Source: an uncultured Flavobacteriales bacterium (GTDB lineage Bacteria > Bacteroidota > Bacteroidia > Flavobacteriales > Crocinitomicaceae). From it: a stretch of 5,063 nt of DNA. The stretch lies in NCBI GenBank assembly GCA_946479125.1, contig CAMLET010000282.1:1-5063 (forward strand), read 5' to 3'. This document shows positions 1 through 5,063 of this stretch, in pieces. Under the pieces are notes generated by a model. That model saw nothing but the letters and a program-made list of their open reading frames with translations, was not told the origin of the DNA and did not search any database. The translations under genes were made by a program, and so were the position numbers. The stretch's first letter is position 1. Each line of letters opens with the position of its first letter.

Positions 1-1628
1 GTTTCGGACAGAAACCAATTGTTGGATTGTCGTGCAGCACAAACGAAGCTGCGCCAGATGAAAACATTGTATTCCGCATTTCAACAAATGTTCAGGGAAC
101 GATCAATATTGATTTTCCGGTAGAATTTGAAGTTGATTATGACGTTCTTCATCAGGTTAGCCAGGAAATGGAGGCTTCTGGAAAGATCAAAACCTATTAC
201 ATCACGCAACAAAGCGGCTCATTCAACAAAGCCGGAACGTACAGTTTTTGTGCAACGGTAAGCTATAAAGGGAAGCCTTATAAATCAAATAAGATCACGC
301 TTACTATTGATGAATCGAAGGCATGTAACATTGCCATAAAATCAAAAGATCCTGTTTTTGGCTATATAGAAGCAAAGAAAACATCCGTTTACGAAGGAGA
401 ATGCGTAATGCTGAATGCACGCGTTGTTTCGCGCTACCCTATTCTCAACGTTGACGGTTACGCGCCTTATAAGTGCGATAAAAATGCCGAAGAACATCCT
501 TTCAACTATTCAAGAGAATTGGTTGAAGAAACAAAACTGAACGGTAAAAAAGTACAAACCTTCGAATACGGAAAACAACTTCTTATTCCAATTTCAACTG
601 GAAAATGTAGAGTGAAACCTTTCGAAATGGCGTTGTTATGTCACGGAAACATCTTTGACCGAACCATTCAATTTAAATCTACTGGTTTAACCTTGAATGT
701 AAAACCACTTCCAAAAGGCGCTCCATCAGATTTCATTGGCGCTGTTGGTGATTTCGAGATGTCGCAAGAAATTAGTGATATCAGTAAGCTTAAAGCCGGC
801 GATGTTTTCCAGGTGAAATTGATTGTAAGTGGTGTTGGAAACATTCACAACATTCAGGAACCGAAGATCAAGATCCCTAACGGTTGTAAACTATACGGCG
901 ACGCTCAGAAAGAAGAGAATTACGATTATACCGAAACTGGTGTAGCCGGATCCATAACTTTCGTTTACAATATTCAGGTATTGCAAGAAGGAGAACTTCA
1001 TTTCGACGCTCCTTCAATGTCATTTTTTGACCCGAAAAAAGAGAAATACATTACATTGAGTACAGAACCGTTCACGATTTTATTGGGTAAGGAAAAAACC
1101 TCTTTGCGAAAAGACAAGGTTGATTCAGCTTCAAAAAACACAAAAGAAGTACTTGTAAAATCAGAAGTTAAAGAAGGAAAATCCCCGGATAAATCAAGCA
1201 TGCCATTAATTCTGGGAATTGCTGTTCCGGGAGCTACATGTGCACTTTTCTTCCTTTTCCTAATGGTTCGTCGTAAACGTTCGAAACACGAACACGATGT
1301 TGCATTGGCAAAAGAACGAATGGTAGAGAAGCAGGAACAAATGGCCAATACTGATTTTTGGGCAGAAGTAATGCAGAATCCAACTGACGCCAACAACATT
1401 TCTATCAATCTTCCGAAAGCAATTATTCAAATTCTGGAGAAGCGATTTGGACTTCAAAATACGAGTAGAGAACGCGTTTTATCTGAGTTTGGAAGTGGAA
1501 ATAAAAACGAAGAAAAAGAAATTAGAGATATCATCGGAATCTGTGATCATTTCAGATATGGATTTGGCGTTCAAGATTTTCCGAGTGACAATCTTTTAAA
1601 TCGCGTCAAAACCATTTTGAAACTCTGA
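1..1628 (+). CDS. batD: BatD-like (oxygen tolerance family) membrane protein, 5' end cut by window edge
   Basis: The reading frame is open from the first complete codon at base 3 to TGA at 1626-1628, so the gene is partial. The first residues read FGQ-KPIVG, which looks like the end of a Bacteroidota signal peptide (cleavage after FGQ). The true start therefore probably lies about 20 codons upstream, and the internal TTG at 27 is unlikely to be it. Visible parts are a periplasmic Ig-like region ending in a KGKPYKSNKITL strand (to about 320), a second domain opening KKTSVYEGE (from about 374), and a BatD-typical third domain with GAVGDF (about 739-756) closing with LSTEPFTILL (about 1056-1085). 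One transmembrane helix (1200-1268) is followed by RRKRSK and a cytoplasmic tail of roughly 115 residues. BatD belongs to the Bacteroides aerotolerance (bat) clusters with VWA proteins BatA/BatB and TPR proteins; its molecular role is poorly defined. No batE follows here. Eight cysteines fall before the membrane helix. The family call is by domain pattern and is fairly firm; the exact symbol is less so. Confidence 0.8.
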   Translation, partial: FGQKPIVGLSCSTNEAAPDENIVFRISTNVQGTINIDFPVEFEVDYDVLHQVSQEMEASGKIKTYYITQQSGSFNKAGTYSFCATVSYKGKPYKSNKITLTIDESKACNIAIKSKDPVFGYIEAKKTSVYEGECVMLNARVVSRYPILNVDGYAPYKCDKNAEEHPFNYSRELVEETKLNGKKVQTFEYGKQLLIPISTGKCRVKPFEMALLCHGNIFDRTIQFKSTGLTLNVKPLPKGAPSDFIGAVGDFEMSQEISDISKLKAGDVFQVKLIVSGVGNIHNIQEPKIKIPNGCKLYGDAQKEENYDYTETGVAGSITFVYNIQVLQEGELHFDAPSMSFFDPKKEKYITLSTEPFTILLGKEKTSLRKDKVDSASKNTKEVLVKSEVKEGKSPDKSSMPLILGIAVPGATCALFFLFLMVRRKRSKHEHDVALAKERMVEKQEQMANTDFWAEVMQNPTDANNISINLPKAIIQILEKRFGLQNTSRERVLSEFGSGNKNEEKEIRDIIGICDHFRYGFGVQDFPSDNLLNRVKTILKL

Positions 1629-1659
1629 CATTTTTAGCAAGAAAATTCGCTGAATCTGA

Positions 1660-1688
1660 TTTGAAATTCAATTTTAATATTACTTTTA
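1660..1688 (+). promoter_or_regulatory. Candidate Bacteroidota promoter for the small membrane protein
   Basis: TTTG at 1660-1663 and TACTTTTA at 1681-1688 are separated by 17 bases. This fits the Bacteroidota -33/-7 pattern TTTG / TAnnTTTG except for the last base of the -7 box. Transcription would begin near 1693-1696, giving a leader of about 12-15 nt before the ATG at 1708. No terminator is visible between the BatD-like gene and this point, so read-through from upstream is also possible. Confidence 0.45.
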
Positions 1689-1707
1689 CCACCACAAAAC
1701 AAACGAC

Positions 1708-1863
1708 ATGAGCATTTTTGGTATTGTATTGTTCTTATTAATTGGTGGAATGGCATTCTGGATGTTGTTATTCTTACTAGGATTTATTGTTCCTTTCTGG
1801 ATTACTTTAGGAATTAACCAAAAGATGCGTCCGAAAAGAGTTTTCGAAAAAGACGAAGAATAA
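1708..1863 (+). CDS. Small hydrophobic membrane protein, 51 aa, unknown function
   Basis: ATG at 1708 opens a 51-codon frame ending in TAA at 1861-1863. I do not recognise a family. Residues 3-36 are almost entirely hydrophobic (I, L, F, V, G, M, W), enough for one long helix or a tight helical hairpin broken around GFIVPFW. The tail KMRPKRVFEKDEE is charged, first basic and then acidic, and should face the cytoplasm by the positive-inside rule. Support for a real gene comes from its membrane-protein composition, a candidate promoter immediately upstream, a short A/C-rich leader without Shine-Dalgarno as in its neighbours, and a hairpin terminator starting 29 bases after the stop. It lies 79 bases after the BatD-like gene and could be cotranscribed with it. 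An inner-membrane accessory subunit is possible but is only a guess. Being so short, it is easily missed by gene callers. Confidence 0.65.
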   Translation: MSIFGIVLFLLIGGMAFWMLLFLLGFIVPFWITLGINQKMRPKRVFEKDEE

Positions 1864-1891
1864 TAGTTTATTCTTTTATAAATATTTAGTC

Positions 1892-1923
1892 AGGGCGAAT
1901 CATCATTCGCCCTTTCTTTTTTT
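1892..1923 (+). terminator. Rho-independent terminator after the small membrane protein
   Basis: AGGGCGAAT (1892-1900) pairs perfectly with ATTCGCCCT (1905-1913) around a CATC loop, giving a 9-bp stem. It is followed by TTCTTTTTTT (1914-1923). It would end transcripts of the small gene and any read-through from the BatD-like gene. The 20-nt core 1893-1912 is the exact reverse complement of the core of the hairpin downstream of the fasciclin gene. Confidence 0.8.
1893..1912 (+). repeat. Copy 1 of a 20-nt palindromic repeat (CATC loop)
   Basis: The sequence GGGCGAATCATCATTCGCCC forms a hairpin on its own. Its reverse complement occurs without mismatch at 2656-2675, so the two copies form an inverted pair around the fasciclin gene. 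Both also share a purine/pyrimidine flank, but outside the hairpin I see no further similarity. Confidence 0.7.
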
Positions 1924-1985
1924 CAATCACTTTCAAAACTTTCTCACTCCTTTTTCCCTCCAAAAATCCAAGTTTCCTTTTTCTG

Positions 1986-2020
1986 CGTAATTGCACTATA
2001 ACACTAAAAAAGCAATTATG
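1986..2020 (+). promoter_or_regulatory. Possible stem hiding the fasciclin gene start codon
   Basis: CGTAATTGC (1986-1994) can pair with GCAATTATG (2012-2020): nine pairs, one of them G-U, enclosing 17 bases. The 3' arm contains the whole ATG at 2018-2020. If the transcript begins upstream of 1986 this could limit ribosome access. If TAATTGC (1988-1994) is instead a degenerate -7 box, the 5' arm would not be transcribed and the symmetry would be accidental or an operator. Confidence 0.3.
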
Positions 2021-2620
2021 AAAAGGTCAGTTTTAGCAGTTGCAATAGCAACATCAATTACAGTTTTTGGAATTTCAAGCTGTGGAGGAAGTGAAGAGAA
2101 AATGGGTGACGAAACAAAAACGGAATCGTCAGACGATATGTCGAAACCCGAAGAAAAGGAAGAAGAGCCGTTTGTAATGGTTGGTGGAGCGAAAATGGTT
2201 CCTTCTAAGGACATTGTTGACAATGCAATGGGTTCTGACGATCATACTACTTTGGTAGCAGCTGTAAAAGCAGCAGGTTTGGTTGAAACACTGAAAGGTG
2301 ATGGGCCATTCACTGTTTTTGCACCAACAAATAAAGCGTTCGACAAATTACCAAAAGGTACAGTTGAAATGCTGTTGAAACCGGAAAACAAAGGGAAATT
2401 AACTTCGGTATTGACTTACCACGTTGTTCCCGGAGCGTTGAAGGCAGGTGATTTGAAAAATGGTCAAATGCTTAAAACCGTACAAGGAGAAACATTGATG
2501 GTTTCTGAAAAAGATGGAAAATGGTATATCAACGGTGCACAAATCACCATCGCAGACGTCGTTTCTTCAAACGGAGTTACGCATGTGATTGACGGTGTGG
2601 TTTTACCGAAGAAAATGTAA
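2018..2620 (+). CDS. Fasciclin (FAS1) domain lipoprotein
   Basis: The protein has 200 residues. I chose ATG 2018 because it begins MKRSVLAVAI, a signal peptide with a lipobox ISS-C at Cys22; an in-frame TTG at 1991 would only add nine residues ahead of the signal. After the lipid-anchored cysteine comes an acidic, low-complexity linker (about 23-51), CGGSEEK at its start, resembling the acidic export signals that send some Bacteroidota lipoproteins to the cell surface. Residues about 60-199 form one FAS1 domain: the H1 box GPFTVFAPTNKAF (96-108), the YH motif at Tyr134-His135, and the H2 box THVIDGVVLP (188-197). FAS1 domains are extracellular adhesion or polymer-binding modules; the ligand here is unknown. 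The gene is isolated between two hairpins and has no clear -33/-7 promoter. A region rich in T and C and devoid of G (1910-1971) precedes it. Domain call firm, cellular role inferred. Confidence 0.93.
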   Translation: MKRSVLAVAIATSITVFGISSCGGSEEKMGDETKTESSDDMSKPEEKEEEPFVMVGGAKMVPSKDIVDNAMGSDDHTTLVAAVKAAGLVETLKGDGPFTVFAPTNKAFDKLPKGTVEMLLKPENKGKLTSVLTYHVVPGALKAGDLKNGQMLKTVQGETLMVSEKDGKWYINGAQITIADVVSSNGVTHVIDGVVLPKKM

Positions 2621-2651
2621 ACTGTTTTCGGAAAAACGAATAAAATTTATG

Positions 2652-2679
2652 GTAGGGGCGAATGATGATTCGCCCCTAC
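2652..2679 (+). terminator. Perfect 12-bp hairpin after the fasciclin gene, probable terminator
   Basis: GTAGGGGCGAAT (2652-2663) pairs perfectly with ATTCGCCCCTAC (2668-2679) around a GATG loop. It starts 31 bases after the fasciclin stop. The following bases, TCATTTTAC, are a poor U-tract, so it may terminate less efficiently than the other three hairpins, or act mainly as a 3' stability element or repeat. The perfect symmetry means it would fold equally on either strand. Confidence 0.6.
2656..2675 (-). repeat. Copy 2 of the 20-nt palindromic repeat (GATG loop)
   Basis: The bases GGGCGAATGATGATTCGCCC are the exact reverse complement of 1893-1912. This copy sits inside a longer perfect palindrome (2652-2679) with an extra GTAG/CTAC arm. 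It therefore looks like the more intact version of the element; copy 1 keeps only one further pair (A-T) beyond the shared core. Confidence 0.7.
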
Positions 2680-2715
2680 TCATTTTACAATGATTTATTT
2701 TTTCTGATATGAATA

Positions 2716-2745
2716 TTTCATTGTTGAAAAAGTTTTATATCTTTG
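2716..2745 (+). promoter_or_regulatory. Promoter of the rplU-rpmA operon
   Basis: TATCTTTG at 2738-2745 matches the Bacteroidota -7 box TAnnTTTG exactly and is followed by CAACC, a common start context. The -33 box is weaker: TTTC at 2716-2719 with an 18-base spacer fits best. Transcription should begin near 2750, giving a leader of roughly 47 nt before rplU. A 7-bp inverted repeat, ACAATGA (2687-2693) and TCATTGT (2718-2724), overlaps the -33 region. Confidence 0.7.
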
Positions 2746-2797
2746 CAACCCCTATCTGGAATTCAGAAGGGAAATAACAAAATAAAAACATACTGTT

Positions 2798-3109
2798 ATG
2801 TACGCAATTGTAGAGATAGCAGGGCAGCAATTTAAAGTGCAAAAAGACCAAAAGATCTTTGTACACCGTTTGGATGCTGAGGCAGGAGCAAAATTAGATT
2901 TTGATCGTGTTTTATTAGTAGACAACGGAGGGAAAGTGAACATTGGCGCCCCAGCTATAGCAGGAGCTAAAGTTTCTGCTCAAGTGGTTGACCACGTTAA
3001 AGGAGACAAAGTGATTGTTTTCCGTAAGAAAAGAAGAAAAGGATATGTGAAAAGAAACGGTCACCGTCAATCTTTTACACAAATCACGATTACAGATATT
3101 AAAGGATAA
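2798..3109 (+). CDS. rplU: Large ribosomal subunit protein bL21
   Basis: The 103-residue product has the usual bL21 length and begins [14 protein letters not shown], the typical N-terminus of the family, which fixes the ATG at 2798. The basic C-terminal signature is present at residues about 77-99: KKRRKGY followed by [12 protein letters not shown]. bL21 binds 23S rRNA on the solvent side of the 50S subunit and assists its assembly. The gene opens a two-gene operon with rpmA, 45 bases downstream, the arrangement most bacteria keep. The leader is A-rich; the purine run AGAAGGGA (near 2764) is too far from the ATG to act as a Shine-Dalgarno, as is normal in Bacteroidota. No truncation or unusual residues are seen. 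Identification is certain. Confidence 0.98.
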   Translation: MYAIVEIAGQQFKVQKDQKIFVHRLDAEAGAKLDFDRVLLVDNGGKVNIGAPAIAGAKVSAQVVDHVKGDKVIVFRKKRRKGYVKRNGHRQSFTQITITDIKG

Positions 3110-3112
3110 TCA

Positions 3113-3139
3113 TCCATTTTCCACTTTGGTGGAGATGGA
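3113..3139 (+). promoter_or_regulatory. Intercistronic stem-loop between rplU and rpmA
   Basis: TCCA (3113-3116) plus TTTCCAC (3118-3124) pair with GTGGAGA (3129-3135) plus TGGA (3136-3139): 11 pairs, including one G-U, a single bulged T at 3117 and a TTTG loop. No U-tract follows; the next 15 bases up to the rpmA ATG are an unstructured A-rich stretch. It could be an RNA processing or stability element, or could shape rpmA translation. Structure is read by eye; function is inferred. Confidence 0.45.
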
Positions 3140-3154
3140 ATAAAAAGAAATACG

Positions 3155-3424
3155 ATGGCACACAAAAAAGGAGTCGGTAGTTCTAAAAACGGTCGCGAAT
3201 CAGAAAGCAAACGTTTAGGTGTTAAAATTTTCGGTGGACAGGCTGCAATCGCAGGTAATATCATCGTTCGTCAACGTGGTACACAACACCACCCTGGCGT
3301 TAACGTTGGTATCGGAAAAGATCACACACTTTACGCTTTAACTGACGGTCTTGTAGAATTCCGTAAGAAAAAAGACAATCGTTCGTTTGTTTCGGTAGTA
3401 GCATTTGAAACTGCTGAGGCTTAA
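3155..3424 (+). CDS. rpmA: Large ribosomal subunit protein bL27
   Basis: The 89-residue product begins [14 protein letters not shown], the conserved flexible tail that reaches the peptidyl transferase centre and contacts tRNA ends. There is no N-terminal extension of the kind removed by the Prp protease in Firmicutes, so the ATG at 3155 gives the mature form directly (apart from Met removal). The family signature [15 protein letters not shown] lies at residues about 34-48 and is complete. The C-terminal part, [16 protein letters not shown], is also typical. The gene is the second of the rplU-rpmA operon and is closed by a strong terminator 20 bases after its TAA. The start context is AAAAAGAAATACG, without Shine-Dalgarno. 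Obg GTPase (obgE), often next in other phyla, does not follow here. Confidence 0.98.
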   Translation: MAHKKGVGSSKNGRESESKRLGVKIFGGQAAIAGNIIVRQRGTQHHPGVNVGIGKDHTLYALTDGLVEFRKKKDNRSFVSVVAFETAEA

Positions 3425-3443
3425 GAGAACTCAAAACATTTAT

Positions 3444-3482
3444 AAAGGCGAGTTTCGATAGTTTCGGAATTCGCCTTTTTTT
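3444..3482 (+). terminator. Rho-independent terminator of the rplU-rpmA operon
   Basis: GGCGAGTTTCGA (3447-3458) pairs with TCGGAATTCGCC (3464-3475), 12 pairs with two G-U, around a 5-base loop. AAA at 3444-3446 can extend the stem into the T-run. Seven Ts (3476-3482) follow. It separates the ribosomal operon from the serS promoter, which begins 25 bases later. Confidence 0.92.
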
Positions 3483-3506
3483 ATGTCCAAAAATGGCAAA
3501 ACAACA

Positions 3507-3536
3507 TTTGTAAAACTCGGATTTTCATTAAGTTTG
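3507..3536 (+). promoter_or_regulatory. serS promoter, full Bacteroidota consensus
   Basis: TTTG at 3507-3510 and TAAGTTTG at 3529-3536 match both the -33 and -7 boxes of the Bacteroidota housekeeping promoter at every defined base, with an 18-base spacer. The start of transcription should be near 3541-3544, leaving a leader of about 40 nt. No T-box-like structure or attenuator fits in so short a leader. Confidence 0.82.
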
Positions 3537-3584
3537 CGCCGTGATTTTACAATTAATAGAAAACACAATTAAAACAGGATTCCT

Positions 3585-4856
3585 ATGTTAGAAATGACAA
3601 AAATTCGTGCTGAAAAAGATGCAATCATCGAAGCACTGAAGAAACGTAACATTGATGTAACTGCAACTATCGACGCTATCCTTGAGAAGGATCAAACGTG
3701 GCGTGGTGCAAAAACTCAAATGGAATCCATCGCGTCCGAACTGAACAAAATCGCTAAAGAAATTGGCGAGTTGTTCAAGAGCGGAAAAGCTGCTGAAGCA
3801 GAAGCTGCAAAGGCTAAAACAACGCAACTAAAACAAGAAGAAAACGATCTGAAAACACAGGTTGATCAACTTGACGAAGAAATAATCCAATTACTTTACC
3901 TCATCCCGAACGTTCCAAACGCTTTGGTTGTTGCTGGTAAAAACGAAGAAGATAACGAAACAGTCCTTGTAGAAGGTGAACCGGCAGTTTTACACAACGG
4001 AGCACTTCCTCATTGGGAATTGGCTAAGAAATTTGATTTGATCGATTTCGAATTGGGAGTTAAGATCACGGGCGCTGGTTTCCCTGTTTACAAAGGAAAA
4101 GGAGCAAAATTACAACGTGCTTTAATTCAATTCTTCCTTGATGAAGCTGAAAAAGCAGGATATGAAGAAATGATTGTTCCTCACGTAGTGAACGAAGCTA
4201 GTGCATACGGAACAGGACAACTTCCGGATAAAGAAGGTCAGATGTATTACATGCCGGTTGACGATTTGTACATGATCCCAACTTCTGAAGTTCCGTTAAC
4301 AAATATCTACCGCGATGTAGTTCTTCCTGATGAGAATTTCTCTATCAAAATGACAAGTTATACACCTTGTTTCAGAAGAGAAGCTGGAAGCTATGGAGCA
4401 CACGTACGTGGATTGAACCGTTTACACCAATTCGATAAAGTGGAGATCGTTCGTATTGAGCATCCAAAAAATACGGAACGTGCATTAACAGAAATGGTAG
4501 ATCACGTAAAAGGCTTGCTAGAAAAACTTGGTTTGCATTACCGTATTCTACGTTTATGTGGTGGAGATACAGGTTTTGCATCTGCAATGACATATGATTT
4601 CGAAGCTTACTCTGCAGCACAGGAGAAATGGTTGGAAGTAAGTTCTTGCTCTCGTTTTGATACGTTCCAGGCAAATCGCTTGAAATTGCGCTTCAAAGGT
4701 TCAGACAAAAAGAACTACTTAGCACACACATTGAATGGTTCTGCTTTGGCGTTGCCAAGAATCATTGCGTCAATCTTAGAAAACTACCAAACATTAGACG
4801 GTATTGAAATTCCTGAAGTATTGCATAAGTACACAGGGTTTACGAGAATTGATTAA
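3585..4856 (+). CDS. serS: Serine--tRNA ligase (seryl-tRNA synthetase)
   Basis: This cytoplasmic class II synthetase charges tRNA-Ser (and tRNA-Sec where present) with serine using ATP. The product has 423 residues, the usual bacterial length. Residues about 28-103 are a Lys/Glu/Ala-rich coiled coil, the long arm that grips the extra arm of tRNA-Ser. The catalytic core follows: the TXE serine-binding motif Thr233-Ser234-Glu235, class II motif 2 with FRREAGSYG (263-271) and HQF (281-283), and motif 3 with NGSALALPR (384-392) carrying the invariant Arg392. The motif 2 and 3 variants (GAHVRGLNR, ALALPR) are those I associate with Bacteroidota enzymes. ATG 3585 is preferred over ATG 3594 because MLEMTKIRAEKD aligns with the usual N-terminus; AGGA at 3576-3579 is a weak Shine-Dalgarno match, unusual in this window. 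It is a single-gene unit with its own promoter and terminator. No key residue is missing. Confidence 0.98.
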   Translation: MLEMTKIRAEKDAIIEALKKRNIDVTATIDAILEKDQTWRGAKTQMESIASELNKIAKEIGELFKSGKAAEAEAAKAKTTQLKQEENDLKTQVDQLDEEIIQLLYLIPNVPNALVVAGKNEEDNETVLVEGEPAVLHNGALPHWELAKKFDLIDFELGVKITGAGFPVYKGKGAKLQRALIQFFLDEAEKAGYEEMIVPHVVNEASAYGTGQLPDKEGQMYYMPVDDLYMIPTSEVPLTNIYRDVVLPDENFSIKMTSYTPCFRREAGSYGAHVRGLNRLHQFDKVEIVRIEHPKNTERALTEMVDHVKGLLEKLGLHYRILRLCGGDTGFASAMTYDFEAYSAAQEKWLEVSSCSRFDTFQANRLKLRFKGSDKKNYLAHTLNGSALALPRIIASILENYQTLDGIEIPEVLHKYTGFTRID

Positions 4857-4879
4857 CTCAAAAAAATGAATATTAAAAT

Positions 4880-4912
4880 GTCCCGATTTCAGCAATGAGG
4901 TTGGGACTTTTT
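4880..4912 (+). terminator. Rho-independent terminator of serS
   Basis: GTCCCGATTTC (4880-4890) pairs with GAGGTTGGGAC (4897-4907), 11 pairs including three G-U, around the loop AGCAAT. Five Ts (4908-4912) follow. The stem begins 24 bases after the serS stop. Confidence 0.88.
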
Positions 4913-5063
4913 GCTTCTAAGAGTAATAAAACTAAAATTCCACTCTAAAAATATTAAGTTTTCCAGTCGCAATTTTCACGTAGAACCGTGATTTGCAAAA
5001 TGACACATACCCTATTTTAGGTATATAGATTCATCATTTCATCGATAAACGAAATATAGACTT
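4913..5063. other. AT-rich non-coding end of window with a weak candidate promoter
   Basis: No credible reading frame is visible on either strand here. TTTG at 4992-4995 and TATTTTAG at 5013-5020, 17 bases apart, resemble the -33/-7 pair but the -7 box lacks one T, so a rightward promoter for a gene beyond the edge is only possible. A small interrupted hairpin, TCACG (4976-4980) with CGTGA (4987-4991), lies just upstream of it. Confidence 0.3.

Noticed and set aside
27..29. TTG as the start of the BatD-like gene
   Set aside because: The frame stays open to the window edge and the preceding residues look like the end of a signal peptide, so this codon is most likely internal.
998..1408. 136-codon open frame on the - strand inside the BatD-like gene
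   Set aside because: It lies wholly inside a well-supported + strand gene, its translation is serine/phenylalanine-rich with no recognisable domain, and it has no promoter or separate terminator.
1988..1994. TAATTGC as the -7 box of the fasciclin gene
   Set aside because: It is one base short of TAnnTTTG and no TTTG-like -33 box lies at the right distance, so a promoter call was not made.
1991..2017. TTG start adding nine residues to the fasciclin lipoprotein
   Set aside because: The ATG at 2018 directly begins a standard lipoprotein signal peptide; the extension would place extra residues ahead of it.
4372..4674. 100-codon open frame on the - strand inside serS
   Set aside because: It overlaps the conserved catalytic region of serS, whose codon constraints explain it; no domain is recognisable.
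5024..5063. Short inverted arms ATTTC / GAAAT near the right edge
   Set aside because: Only five pairs in AT-rich DNA, easily expected by chance, and the context is cut by the window.
1..5063. A hidden defence, toxin-antitoxin, CRISPR or mobile system
   Set aside because: All sizeable frames are explained by known families or are shadows of them; no direct repeat array, transposase, integrase, attachment site or toxin-like pair is visible.

Overview
The window looks like a piece of chromosome from a Bacteroidota bacterium, most likely a flavobacterium-type lineage (Flavobacteriales). The evidence is the AT-rich composition, start sites with almost no Shine-Dalgarno sequences, promoters of the TTTG / TAnnTTTG type rather than TTGACA / TATAAT, a BatD-family protein, and a seriL-tRNA synthetase with Bacteroidota-style motifs. 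Genus cannot be decided from the sequence alone. All genes run on the + strand and no mobile element, CRISPR array, tRNA or rRNA is visible.

Layout: (1) bases 1-1628 hold the 3' part of a BatD-like membrane protein gene, cut by the left window edge just after its signal peptide; (2) 1708-1863 is a 51-residue hydrophobic small protein, ended by a hairpin terminator at about 1892-1923; (3) 2018-2620 is a fasciclin-domain lipoprotein, followed by a 28-nt perfect hairpin at 2652-2679; (4) 2798-3424 is the rplU-rpmA ribosomal protein operon, with a promoter near 2738-2745 and a strong terminator at 3444-3482; (5) 3585-4856 is serS, with a near-ideal Bacteroidota promoter at 3507-3536 and a terminator at 4880-4912; (6) 4857-5063 is non-coding apart from that terminator and a weak candidate promoter for a gene beyond the right edge.

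Functionally this is mostly housekeeping: bL21 and bL27 of the large ribosomal subunit and the serine-charging enzyme all serve translation. The envelope genes (BatD-like protein, small membrane protein, fasciclin lipoprotein) sit beside them but show no clear common pathway. No undescribed system is evident. The most interesting non-coding signals are a 20-nt hairpin present twice in opposite orientation around the fasciclin gene, a stem that could bury the fasciclin start codon, and a stem-loop between rplU and rpmA.
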